Part shown: positions 18,827 to 27,517 of the stretch, in pieces
How the letters are laid out: each line of letters opens with the position of its first letter
Position numbering within the stretch: the first letter of the stretch is position 1
Origin: Kitasatospora sp. MAA4
Lineage (GTDB): Bacteria > Actinomycetota > Actinomycetes > Streptomycetales > Streptomycetaceae
NCBI RefSeq assembly: GCF_029893355.1
Contig: NZ_JARZAI010000004.1
Span: 1-64,000, forward strand
DNA length: 64,000 bases
Reading direction: 5' to 3'
Made by a program: the position numbers and the translations under genes
Notes under the pieces: model-generated
Database searches by the model: none
Told to the model about the DNA's origin: nothing
What the model saw: only the letters and a program-made list of their open reading frames with translations

Positions 18827-20079
18827 TCCCGTCGGACGGGGAGCCCGTCGACCTCCTGCTGCGCCGCCTGGCGCCGCAGGTCGTCGGCGTGCTCACCCGG
18901 CGTTACGGCGACTTCCACGACGCCGAGGACGCGGTCCAGGAGGCGCTGCTGGCCGCGACCCTCCAGTGGCCGGCCGAAGGGGTGCCCGAGCATCCGCGCG
19001 GCTGGCTGATCCAGGTGGCCGGCCGGCGCCTGATCGAGCAGGTGCGCAGCGAGCAGGCCCGCCGGCGCCGGGAGGACCTGGTGGCCCGCCGGGTGCCCGA
19101 CGACCGGCAGTCGGCCCCCGCGGCGGACAGCGAGGACGCCGCAGGGCGGGACGACACGCTGCCGCTGCTCTTCCTCTGCTGCCACCCCGTGCTGTCGCCG
19201 ACGTCCGCGGTCGCGCTCACCCTGCGCTCGGTGGCGGGGCTGACCACGGCCGAGATCGCGCACGCCTTTCTGGTGCCCGAGGCGACCATGGGGCAGAGGA
19301 TCAGCCGGGCCAAGCAGCGGATCAGGGCCGCCGGTGCCACCTTCCGGATGCCCGAGCGCGAGGAGTGGCCGACCAGGCTCGCCAGCGTCCTGCAGGTGCT
19401 CTACCTGATCTTCAACGAGGGCTACACCACCTCCGCCGGTCCCGCCCTGCTGCGCGTCGAGCTCTCCCGGGAGGCGATCCGGCTGACCCGGGCCGTGCAC
19501 GCGCTGCTGCCCGAGGACAGCGAGGTCGCCGGGCTGCTGGCGCTGATGCTGCTCAACGACGCCCGCCGCGCCGCGCGCACCGGCCCGGACGGCGAGCTGA
19601 TCCCGCTGGACCGCCAGGACCGCGGCCGGTGGGACGGCACGGCCGTCGCCGAGGGCGTCGCGCTGATCACCGAGGCGCTGCCGCGCGGCCCGGTCGGCCC
19701 CTACCAGGTGCAGGCGGCCATCTCCGCCTGCCACGACGAGGCGCGCACGGCCGCCGAGACCGACTGGCCGCAGATCCTGGCGCTGTACGGGGTGCTGGAG
19801 CGGATCGCCCCCGGACCGGTGGTCACCCTCAACCGGGCCGTCGCCACCGCGATGGTGCACGGACCGGAGCGCGGGCTCGCCCTGCTGGCGAGCGTCGATT
19901 CGGACCCGCGGCTGGCGGGGCACCACCGCCTGTACGTGGCGCGGGCCCACCTGCTGGAGATGGCCGGCGACCGGGCGGGGGCCGTCGAGAACTACCGTGC
20001 GGCGGCCGAACGGACGGCCAGCCTGCCGGAACGCCACTACCTCACCCTGCGCGCGGCCCGCCTGGCCGCACCTCAGTGA
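18823..20079 (+). CDS. RNA polymerase sigma factor, ECF42 type
   Basis: 418 residues. Sigma region 2 at about 12-85 (FHDAEDAVQEALLAATLQWP), region 4 at about 110-170 (TTAEIAHAFLVPEATMGQRISRAKQRI), then the DUF6596 extension (LYLIFNEGYTTSAG) and a TPR-like C-terminus ending in a family-typical AGAVENYRAA. The long C-terminal extension replaces an anti-sigma factor in this ECF group and is needed for activity. GTG overlapping the DGPF stop (GTGA) was chosen. It should drive the DGPF promoter upstream and therefore itself. Confidence 0.87.
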   Translation: MIPSDGEPVDLLLRRLAPQVVGVLTRRYGDFHDAEDAVQEALLAATLQWPAEGVPEHPRGWLIQVAGRRLIEQVRSEQARRRREDLVARRVPDDRQSAPAADSEDAAGRDDTLPLLFLCCHPVLSPTSAVALTLRSVAGLTTAEIAHAFLVPEATMGQRISRAKQRIRAAGATFRMPEREEWPTRLASVLQVLYLIFNEGYTTSAGPALLRVELSREAIRLTRAVHALLPEDSEVAGLLALMLLNDARRAARTGPDGELIPLDRQDRGRWDGTAVAEGVALITEALPRGPVGPYQVQAAISACHDEARTAAETDWPQILALYGVLERIAPGPVVTLNRAVATAMVHGPERGLALLASVDSDPRLAGHHRLYVARAHLLEMAGDRAGAVENYRAAAERTASLPERHYLTLRAARLAAPQ

Positions 20080-20100
20080 CCCCAGGGGGAGACTGGAGGC

Positions 20101-20319
20101 ATGTGCCGAAGCATCAAGACCCTCCGCCCGCCCGTGACGCCCGAGGTCACCGAGGACGACATCCGGGCGGCCGCCCTGCAGTACGTCCGCAAGGTCTCCG
20201 GTTTCCGCGCGCCCGCCGCCCACAACCGGGCCGCCTTCGACGCCGCCGTGGACGCGGTGGCCGAGGCCACCCACGAGCTGCTCACCAGCCTCGTGGTCCG
20301 CGGCGCCACGGCGGCGTAG
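20101..20319 (+). CDS. DUF2277 family protein
   Basis: 72 residues matching DUF2277 from end to end: MCRSIKTLRPP, DDIRAAALQYVRKVSGF and a helical C-terminus. Cys2 and the helical RKVSGFR core are the conserved points. Function unknown. It lies 21 bp after the sigma gene and may be cotranscribed; its stop is 12 bp from the convergent kinase gene. Confidence 0.85.
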   Translation: MCRSIKTLRPPVTPEVTEDDIRAAALQYVRKVSGFRAPAAHNRAAFDAAVDAVAEATHELLTSLVVRGATAA

Positions 20320-20331
20320 CAGCGTTGCGCC

Positions 20332-22524
20332 CTAACGACCGCCCTGCTGGACGGCGAGCGGCTCCTCCGCCGGGCCCAGCGGCCGACCGGGGTAGCCGCC
20401 GAGCGGCGGCGCCGTTCCCTGCACCGCGACGGGCGGGGCGCCGACCGGGGTGAGGTCGGCCGGCAGGATCACCAGGGCCACGGTCCCGGCGGAGTCGCTG
20501 GGCCGCAGCTGGATCCGGATGCCGTGCCGCAGCGCCAGCCGCCCCACCACGAAGAGGCCCATTCGGCGCGAGACCGCGACATCGACGGTGGGCGGATTGG
20601 CGAGGCGCTCGTTGATCTCGGCGAGGTCCTCGGGGCTGAGGCCGATCCCGGTGTCGTGGATCTCGACCAGGACCCGGCCGTCGGGCAGGGCGTGGCCGGT
20701 GACCCGCACGCGGGTCTGCGGGCTGGAGAACGAGGTGGCGTTCTCCAGCAGCTCGGCGAGCAGGTGGACGAGGTCGTTGACGACCCGGCCGGCGACCTCG
20801 GCGGAGGGGACGGCGGCGAGTTCGATGCGCTCGTACTGCTCCACCTCGGAGGCGGCGGCGCGCAGCACGTCGACCAGCGGGACGGGACGGGTCCAGCGGC
20901 GGCCCGGGTCCTCGCCCGCCAGGACGAGGAGGTTCTCGCCGTTGCGGCGCATGCGGGTCGCGAGGTGGTCGAGCTTGAAGAGGCTGGCGAGCTGGTCGGG
21001 GTCGGCCTCGCGGCTCTCCAGCTCGGATATCAGCGACAGCTGACGCTGGATCAGGCCCTGGCTGCGGCGCGAGAGGTTGGTGAACATCGCGTTGATGTTG
21101 CCTCGCAGCAGCGCCTGCTCGGCGGCCAGTCGGACCGCCTCGCGGTGCACCATGTCGAAGGCGCGCGCCACATGGCCGATCTCGTCGGTGCTGTCGATCC
21201 CGATCGGGCTCACGTCGGCGTTCACCTCCTGCGGCTCGGCCTGCGACAACGCGATGACCAGCTGCGGCAGTTGGTGCTCGGCGACGTCCTCGGCCGCGCG
21301 CTGGAGCCGGGCCAGGGCGCGCGCCATCGAGCGGGCCACCAGCACCGCGCCGCCCACCGCGACCATCAGCACCAGCGAGACCAGGATCGCGTTGAGCACG
21401 GCGGTGCGCTGGGTGTGCGACTGGAGGCCGGCCGCCTGGCCGTCCATGTCGGCGAGCAGGTGCTGCTCCACCTGGTTCATGGCCTGGATGCGGCGCCCGG
21501 CCAGGCTGGTCCAGGTGGCGGCCGACATCTCGCCGTCGGAGGTTCGGCCCGTCGGGTCGGCCAGCACCTGCCGGGCGTACTGGTCGGCCTCCAGGGTGCT
21601 GGAGTCGTGGGTGAGCGAGGCGAGCAGCGGCGCGGCGGCCGAGCTGCCGTAGGCCGCGCGGAACGCGTTGAGCAGGCTCTCGCGGTTCTTGGCGGCCTGC
21701 GCGGCGTACGCCTGGTCGTCCGGGCTGAGCCGCCCGCCCGGGCCGGCCAGCGCGGCGCCGATCACCGCGCGCACCACGGAGGCCTCGTCCTGGGCGAGCG
21801 AGAACTGCTGGAGGGCGTGCGCGGTCCGGATGATGTGCGCGTTGCCGGTGCCCAGCGCCATGTCCTGGCCGAGGCCGATGACGCTCTGGATGACCGAGTC
21901 GTAGTCGGCCACGGTCTTCTGGACCGGGCTGCGTCCCGTGGTGGTCGGCGCGAACGCCTCCTGGCGGGTCATCGCCAGCTCCTGGAGCCCGGACTGCACG
22001 TCGAGCAGCGCGATGTCGCCGCCGGGCAGGGTGTCGGGCCTGACGGCGGTGACGACGGTGGCGAAGGCGGCCCGCGCGCGGTCGGTGGCGTCGCGGGCCG
22101 CCTGGACGTCGGCGTCCACCGGGACCGGCGGCGCGGGCGGCGCCGGTGCGACAGCGGGGGCCGGCGGTGCGGGCCGGCCCGGCAGGATGCTCGCGGAGAG
22201 GTCGCGCTCCTGTTGCAGCGCGTCCGCCAGCGAGGTCGCCGCGGTGGCCAGCCGGTTCGTCGCGGTGACCGCGGCGAGAGCCTGGCCGCGTTGCAGGGAG
22301 CTCTGCACCCGCAGGCCGCCCAGCACGGTGGCCGCCAGCACCGGTAACGCCAGCAGCACCACCAGTCGGCTGCGGATCCGCCAGTTCCGCAGCGCGTATC
22401 CCCTGCGGGGACGCGCTGTTGACGGTATGTCGGGTTTGCCACTCCCCCAGCCGGCCCGCACGGTGCTGCGGCCGTGCCGCGCGCTCCTGGTGGATGCCTC
22501 GTTTTCATCGGATGACCCGTGCAC
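20332..22524 (-). CDS. Nitrate/nitrite-sensing-type sensor histidine kinase (CvnA-like)
   Basis: 730 residues. TM1 near 50-72, an extracytoplasmic NIT-type helical domain (about 80-370), TM2 near 375-398, HAMP-like linker, a helix containing LDHLATRMRRNGENLLVL, and an HATPase_c domain (about 555-680; HLLAELLENATSFS, IHDTGIGLSPEDL). This is the layout of the CvnA protein of Streptomyces conservons, normally followed by CvnB (roadblock), CvnC (DUF742) and CvnD (GTPase). None follows here, so this copy is orphan. GTG start with AAGGGT upstream; the start is not certain. Confidence 0.82.
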   Translation of the reverse strand: MHGSSDENEASTRSARHGRSTVRAGWGSGKPDIPSTARPRRGYALRNWRIRSRLVVLLALPVLAATVLGGLRVQSSLQRGQALAAVTATNRLATAATSLADALQQERDLSASILPGRPAPPAPAVAPAPPAPPVPVDADVQAARDATDRARAAFATVVTAVRPDTLPGGDIALLDVQSGLQELAMTRQEAFAPTTTGRSPVQKTVADYDSVIQSVIGLGQDMALGTGNAHIIRTAHALQQFSLAQDEASVVRAVIGAALAGPGGRLSPDDQAYAAQAAKNRESLLNAFRAAYGSSAAAPLLASLTHDSSTLEADQYARQVLADPTGRTSDGEMSAATWTSLAGRRIQAMNQVEQHLLADMDGQAAGLQSHTQRTAVLNAILVSLVLMVAVGGAVLVARSMARALARLQRAAEDVAEHQLPQLVIALSQAEPQEVNADVSPIGIDSTDEIGHVARAFDMVHREAVRLAAEQALLRGNINAMFTNLSRRSQGLIQRQLSLISELESREADPDQLASLFKLDHLATRMRRNGENLLVLAGEDPGRRWTRPVPLVDVLRAAASEVEQYERIELAAVPSAEVAGRVVNDLVHLLAELLENATSFSSPQTRVRVTGHALPDGRVLVEIHDTGIGLSPEDLAEINERLANPPTVDVAVSRRMGLFVVGRLALRHGIRIQLRPSDSAGTVALVILPADLTPVGAPPVAVQGTAPPLGGYPGRPLGPAEEPLAVQQGGR

Positions 22525-22945
22525 GTGTGTCGAAACCCTTAGGGGCAGCGTCCCGCGCGCTGACGCAGGGACGAGTGGATGTGGACCGAACCAGGCGAAG
22601 GCGGGGAGCGAGGAGACCCGGGCACACCCGGGCGCCCGGCCGCTGAACGGCGTTCGACGGAAAGGGCATTGGTCCCGTTCGGGCCGTGCCTAAGATGACG
22701 ATGCGCGTACGGCGGGTCTGCCGCGCTGACGGCCAGGCCGAACCGGATGCCAGAGACATACACGGATTGACATGGTCATGATGCTAGCAGGATGCCGACG
22801 GTGCGTGACCGGATGGCGACAGATGGCGAGAAGACGCCAGACCGCACCCGCCGCAACCGGTCCGTTTCTCGGGGCACTTCGCTGGGCATGATCGTCGCGG
22901 CACGACCGCTGTCGGTCGCGCCCACGGACTCGAGCGAGGACATCC
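22525..22945. other. Non-coding region between the kinase and cold-shock genes
   Basis: 421 bp without a supported gene. It must hold the divergent promoters of the kinase and of the cold-shock gene. A TTGACA with a CAGGAT/AGGATG segment downstream is listed separately. From there to the cold-shock ATG is about 150 nt, compatible with the long structured leader usual for csp messages. Confidence 0.5.
22767..22793 (+). promoter_or_regulatory. Possible sigma70-type promoter of the cold-shock gene
   Basis: Perfect TTGACA at 22767-22772 and CAGGAT at 22788-22793, spacer 15 bp, shorter than ideal. AT-richer than the surroundings. Confidence 0.35.
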
Positions 22946-23155
22946 ATGGCGGCGATACAGGGTCAGGTCAAGTGGTTCAACGAGTCGAAGGGGTTCGGCT
23001 TCATCACCCCGGCGGACGGGACCAAGGACGTCTTCGTCCACTTCTCGGCGATCCAGGGCAACGGCTTCAAGACGCTGGCTGAGGGCCAGAACGTCGAGTT
23101 CGAGATCCAGGACGGCCAGAAGGGCCCGAGCGCGGTCAACGTCGTGGCCGTCTAG
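22946..23155 (+). CDS. Cold-shock protein, CspA family
   Basis: 69 residues, one complete cold-shock domain (OB fold). RNP1 is KGFGFI and RNP2 DVFVHF, with WFN in the first strand, so nucleic-acid binding should be intact. It acts as an RNA chaperone. GAGCGAGGAC precedes the ATG. Expression is probably strong: typical codon use, long leader, and an excellent terminator at 23166-23199 right after the stop. Confidence 0.92.
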   Translation: MAAIQGQVKWFNESKGFGFITPADGTKDVFVHFSAIQGNGFKTLAEGQNVEFEIQDGQKGPSAVNVVAV

Positions 23156-23946
23156 TCACGTCCGTCTCCCGGCCCGCCGGCCAGTCGGCGGGCCGGGAGG
23201 GGGTGCGCGGCCGGGGGCGGGAGGTCGGGCGTGGCGCGCAGCAGGTCGAGGTAGCGGGTGCGCGGCAGCGGTCCGGCGCCGATGCCGCGGGTCTGCGGGC
23301 TGTCGAACTGGGTGTCCAGCAGCACGCCGCCGACCTGGCCGAACCGGGCGGCCAGATCGGCGAGCGCGACCTTGGCGGCGTTGGAGCGCCGGTGGAACAT
23401 CGAGTCCAGGCTCAGCACCGGCCCGGCCCGGACCCCGAAGACGCCGCCCACCAGCGTGACCTCCTCCCAGACCTCCGCGCTCAGCGCCCAGCCCGACGCG
23501 TGCAACCGCGCCAGGCTGTCGACCAACTCACCCGTCAGCCAGCGCGGTTCGCGACCGTCCCGGCAGGCCTCGACCACCTCGTCGAAGGCCCGGTTGAGGC
23601 TGGTCGACCAGGGCGCCCGGTTGCGGACCTGCTTGGCGAGGGTGCGTCCCAGCCGCATCCCGGCCACCGGGAGCACCGGGCGCGGATCCGGCGACCACCA
23701 GGCGACCGTGTACGGGTCGACGTCCTCGCGGCCCACCAGCGCGATCTGGCCGTCCGCGACCTGCTCCTCGAAGAGCGCCTCGTTGAGATCGCGCAGCATC
23801 GGATCGGCGGCGGGGAACGGGTAGAGCCCGGCCCGGTAGGCCGCGAGCAGGTTCTCCGGGCTCAGGTCGCCGCAGAACGCCACCGGCCCGCCGGTCGGCG
23901 CGAGGGTGAGGTCGAGCTCTTCCCAGCTCGCGCACCGCCTGATCAT
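23152..23946 (-). CDS. aat: Leucyl/phenylalanyl-tRNA--protein transferase
   Basis: 264 residues. It transfers Leu or Phe from charged tRNA to the N-terminal Lys/Arg of proteins, marking them for ClpAP-type degradation. Family motifs: [33 protein letters not shown], and [30 protein letters not shown] with the GxxFGE-like, MF and SK/SN segments. Ala replaces the usual Glu after VFGVR (GxxxGEsMFs in E. coli), which may affect activity. The C-terminus is extended and contains a transcription terminator shared with the cold-shock gene. Only 13 bp separate it from the NRPS stop, so it probably lies in the NRPS operon. Confidence 0.85.
   Translation of the reverse strand: MIRRCASWEELDLTLAPTGGPVAFCGDLSPENLLAAYRAGLYPFPAADPMLRDLNEALFEEQVADGQIALVGREDVDPYTVAWWSPDPRPVLPVAGMRLGRTLAKQVRNRAPWSTSLNRAFDEVVEACRDGREPRWLTGELVDSLARLHASGWALSAEVWEEVTLVGGVFGVRAGPVLSLDSMFHRRSNAAKVALADLAARFGQVGGVLLDTQFDSPQTRGIGAGPLPRTRYLDLLRATPDLPPPAAHPLPARRLAGGPGDGRD
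23166..23199. terminator. Bidirectional terminator after the cold-shock gene
   Basis: 14-bp perfect stem CTCCCGGCCCGCCG / CGGCGGGCCGGGAG with a 6-nt loop, 11 bp after the cold-shock stop. It lies inside the 3' end of the convergent aat gene. Confidence 0.75.
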
Positions 23947-23959
23947 GCGGCAGCCCTGC

Positions 23960-26900
23960 TCATGCGGCCGCCCCGCGCCCGGCCCGCGGCGGAGCCAGGT
24001 AGCCGGTCGCCAGCAGGTTCTCCAGATAGCGGTCCAGCAACACACCGTCCACCGGCGGGATGTCGATTCCGCTCCCTGCCAGCGCCGCCTGCGCATTGTC
24101 CCTGCTGAAGACCGGGAACGTGTCACGGAAATACAGCTCGCTGACGGTCAGCTCGGTCCCCGGACTTCGGTCCACGAAGAGCGGGAGGAAGGAGGTCATC
24201 GGGTGGTTCGGGTGAGCGGCGGCGAATCCCGCGAATCGCCGGACCCATTCCGCGAACGGGAGTTCCTCCACCGGGTATCCGAATTCCCGGATACGCTCGA
24301 CCAGCGTACCGATCGAGGTGTCCCGTGGATTCGTCAGATGGTAGGTCTCACCGGTCGCCTGACGCCGGGTGGAGATGTGCAGCAGCGCCCGCGCGAAGCA
24401 GTCGGCGGGCAGGAAGTCGAGCGGCAGGTCGACGGCCGGGCTGCACCCCGCGTCGACGATGAACTTGATCAGCGCGCACCACTCGGCGCCGGTGTTCATC
24501 ACCCCCGTCCGCTGGTCGCCGGTGACGTCGTTCAGCCGGTAGACCGCGACCGGCAGCCCGGCCGCGGACGCCTCCTGCAGCAGCGCCTCGGCCACCCACT
24601 TGCCCTCGACGTAGCCGACCGCGAGGTGGTCCGGGTGGGCCAGCGGGCTGCGCTCGGTCACCTGGCGCACCCCGGCGGCTCCGTAGCCGGCCAGCACTGC
24701 CATGCTGGAGAGGTAGTGCAGCGGGATCGCCCGGGAGTGACCGGCCAGCCGGACGACCTCCCTGGTCCCGGCGATGTTGGCGGCGCTCATCTCGCGGTAG
24801 GGGTAGATGAAGTTGACCTGCCCGCCGCAGTGGTAGATCAGGTCCACCCGGTCGGCGAGCGCCTCGAAGCGGGCCCGGTCCAGGCCCAGCAGCGGTTCCG
24901 CCAGGTCGCCGACGACCGGGACGATCCGGTCGGCCGAGCGTTCGCCGAGCGGGTCGCGGGCCAGGTGCCGGCGGCAGGCGGCGCGCAGCCGCTCCACCGC
25001 GTGTCCGACGTCCCTGGCCCGGATCAGGCAGTGGATCCGGGCGCCGGTGCTACGCAGCAGCTCGTCCAGCAGGTGGGTGCCGCAGAAGCCGGTGGCCCCG
25101 GTCAGCAGGATGTCGGCGGGCTGCCGCCAGTCGGGCGGGGGGAGGCTGGCCGGGTTGACCGGCACCTGCAGTCGGCTCTCGGCTGCGAAGTCCACCCGGC
25201 CGCCGGCCTCCAAGGTCCCGGCGCGGGCCGCCAGCGTGCTGCGGACGAACGGCACCAGCGCGGCGTCCTCCAGCAACGCCCTGGTCAGCGCGCGCAGTTG
25301 GGTGACGCCGATGCCGAACATGATCCGCACCCGAGCCAGCATCTCCATAGCCAGCAGCGAGTTGCCGCCGCTCTGGAAGAAGTCGTCGTCGTCCCCGACC
25401 CGTTCGAGGTCCAGCAGCTGCGCCCAGAGCTGGGAGATGCCGGCCGCCACCGACGCCGCGGGGTCGCCCGTCGGCAGCAGCGCGGGCGCGGCGGCGGGCA
25501 CGTCCGCCACGGGCACCGGCGCCACCGGCGCGTCCCGCACGCTGGTGGCCAGCGACAGCCGTCGGCGGTCCACCTTGCCGTTGCGGTCCAGCGGCAGCTC
25601 CTCGACGGCGGTCAGCCGGGTCGGCAGCATGTAGCCGGGCAGGCTCTCGGCGAGGAAGGAGCGCAACTGCGCCTCCGCGACCTCCTCCGATCCGCCCATG
25701 GTGGTGTAGAAGGCCACCAACTCCCGCTCGCTGCCCGCCGCCACGGCCACCGCCGCCGCCTGGCCCACCGCCTGGTGGGAGGTCAGCACCACCTCGACCT
25801 CGGCCGGGTCCACCCGGTAGCCGCGGATCTTCACCTGGTCGTCGATCCGCCCGAGGAACTCCAGCCGGCCGTCCGGGCGCCACCGCCCGGCGTCGCCCGT
25901 CCGGTACATCCGCCCGCCCGGCTCGGCGGCGTACGGGTCGGGCAGGAACGCCTCGGCGGTCAGGCCGGGCCGGCGCCAGAAGCCGCGGGCCACCCCGCAG
26001 CCGCCGACGAAGATCTCGCCGCGCCGGCCCGTCGGAACCGGGCGCAGCGCGGAGTCGAGCAGCTGCACGGAGGTGTCCGGGAGCGGGCTGCCGATCGGCA
26101 CCGGGCCGGCGTGCGTGCCCGCCAGGACGTCCGAGTCCAGGTGGCAGAGCGTCGAGGTGATGGTCGTCTCGGTCAGCCCGTACGCGTTGACCAGCTGCAC
26201 GCCGGGCATCCGGCGCAGCCAGCGGCGGCAGTCGTCCACCTGCACGGTGTCGCCGCCGACGATCAGCAGGCGCAGCGAGGTCGCCGCGGCGACCTCCTGG
26301 TGGTCGGCGGCGAGGAACCGGTGCCAGTAGGAGGGGGTGAGGTCGGCGACCGTGATGCCGTGCTCGCGCAGGCGGCGGGTCAGCTCGGTCGGCGCCCAGC
26401 CCGGGCCCTGGGCGAGCACCAGGGTTCCGCCGCCGAGCAGGGTGGTGAAGATCTGTTCCAGCGAGGTGTCGAAGCCCAGCGCGGCCAGTTGCATCACCCG
26501 GTCCTCGGGGCGCAGCCCGTACGCGTCGACCAGGTTCAGCAACACCCGGGCGAACGAGCGGTGATCGACCATCACGCCCTTGGGGGCGCCGGTCGAGCCC
26601 GAGGTGTAGATCATGTAGGCGAGGTCGTCGGGGTCCGGGCCGTCCGGCAGCTCTGTCCCGTCCTCACCATCGACAGCCTCGTCCACCAGCAGGACCGCAG
26701 CGTCACCGGTGACGGACCCGGCGTGATCGCGGCTGGTCAGCACCAGCGTGGACGACGAGTCCTCGATCAGCTGGGCGAGCCGGCGGGCGGGCAGGTCGGG
26801 GGCGACCGGGAGGAACGCGCCACCGGCCTTCAGCACCGCGAGCAGCCCGACCACCATGGCAGGAGAGCGCTCCAGAAAGACCGTCACGACCGACTCCGGG

Positions 26901-27268
26901 CCCACCCCTCGTCGGCGTAGCCGGCGGGCCAGCCGGTCGGCCCGGTGCTCCAACTGCGCGTAGCTGAGCGAGTCGTGGTCCGACACCACGGCGATCCGCT
27001 CGCCGGCGCCGCGTGCCCGCTCGGCGAGCAGCCGCGGCACGGTGGGCGCCGCGGGCCCGGGGCCGACCGGGCGCAGCCGTGTCCAGAGCGCGTCGACGGC
27101 CGCCGCACAGTCGGCCCGGGACGCCGGCTCCCCCAGGCGCTGCCAACCGGCCGGGACCTGAAGTGCGGTCGGCCACAGCGAACACTGCCCCCTGGCATTC
27201 CTGACGACCGTATGGAATGCGTCGGCATGGAATGCGTCGGCCGGTGGCGAGAAGGAGTCGCGGTTCAC
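23960..27268 (-). CDS. Single-module NRPS: MbtH-like / adenylation / PCP / thioester reductase
   Basis: 1102 residues. Residues 18-67 are an MbtH-like domain (CSLWP, PAGW, Trp32, Trp42, Trp62, LRP). A-domain about 75-600: YTSGSTGAPKGVM (A3), NAYGLTETT (A5), YRTGD (A7), GRIDDQVKIRGYRVDPAEVE (A8), DRNGKVDRR (A10). PCP with Ser637 in SGGNSLLAMEML. Reductase about 715-1102: ILLTGATGFCGTHLL and Tyr886-x3-Lys890. Aligning by hand to GrsA gives pocket residues D235 T236 E239 D278 I299 G301 A322 I330 T331; two acidic residues suggest a basic amino acid. Expected product: an amino aldehyde or alcohol released by NAD(P)H. No condensation or thioesterase domain. GTG chosen with GGAGG 8 bp upstream. A 15-bp tandem repeat sits just before the MbtH part. 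Confidence 0.9.
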   Translation of the reverse strand: MNRDSFSPPADAFHADAFHTVVRNARGQCSLWPTALQVPAGWQRLGEPASRADCAAAVDALWTRLRPVGPGPAAPTVPRLLAERARGAGERIAVVSDHDSLSYAQLEHRADRLARRLRRRGVGPESVVTVFLERSPAMVVGLLAVLKAGGAFLPVAPDLPARRLAQLIEDSSSTLVLTSRDHAGSVTGDAAVLLVDEAVDGEDGTELPDGPDPDDLAYMIYTSGSTGAPKGVMVDHRSFARVLLNLVDAYGLRPEDRVMQLAALGFDTSLEQIFTTLLGGGTLVLAQGPGWAPTELTRRLREHGITVADLTPSYWHRFLAADHQEVAAATSLRLLIVGGDTVQVDDCRRWLRRMPGVQLVNAYGLTETTITSTLCHLDSDVLAGTHAGPVPIGSPLPDTSVQLLDSALRPVPTGRRGEIFVGGCGVARGFWRRPGLTAEAFLPDPYAAEPGGRMYRTGDAGRWRPDGRLEFLGRIDDQVKIRGYRVDPAEVEVVLTSHQAVGQAAAVAVAAGSERELVAFYTTMGGSEEVAEAQLRSFLAESLPGYMLPTRLTAVEELPLDRNGKVDRRRLSLATSVRDAPVAPVPVADVPAAAPALLPTGDPAASVAAGISQLWAQLLDLERVGDDDDFFQSGGNSLLAMEMLARVRIMFGIGVTQLRALTRALLEDAALVPFVRSTLAARAGTLEAGGRVDFAAESRLQVPVNPASLPPPDWRQPADILLTGATGFCGTHLLDELLRSTGARIHCLIRARDVGHAVERLRAACRRHLARDPLGERSADRIVPVVGDLAEPLLGLDRARFEALADRVDLIYHCGGQVNFIYPYREMSAANIAGTREVVRLAGHSRAIPLHYLSSMAVLAGYGAAGVRQVTERSPLAHPDHLAVGYVEGKWVAEALLQEASAAGLPVAVYRLNDVTGDQRTGVMNTGAEWCALIKFIVDAGCSPAVDLPLDFLPADCFARALLHISTRRQATGETYHLTNPRDTSIGTLVERIREFGYPVEELPFAEWVRRFAGFAAAHPNHPMTSFLPLFVDRSPGTELTVSELYFRDTFPVFSRDNAQAALAGSGIDIPPVDGVLLDRYLENLLATGYLAPPRAGRGAAA
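27212..27241. repeat. 15-bp tandem duplication in the NRPS 5' end
   Basis: Two perfect head-to-tail copies of ATGGAATGCGTCGGC (+ strand), giving ADAFHADAFH at residues 10-19 of the protein, just ahead of the MbtH-like domain. Confidence 0.9.
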
Positions 27269-27517
27269 CACGTCGACCTCCCGCTCTCTCGGCGATCGCG
27301 ATTGTATTTCGAATATACGCCTGCGGGCCGAACCGGCAGCGAACGAGGCCGACCTGCCACCGATCGCGCGTGCAAATGCACCGGCACGAGCGGGAATTAC
27401 ACCTCCAGAGGGGTCGGGTATGCTGGTGGGGAATTCCGCCCGAAATCCGCCGCGCGAGACCCCGGTGCCGATCGTGCGTACGCGGCACCTCTCGCGCGTA
27501 TCTCGGTGGAGCGCTGG

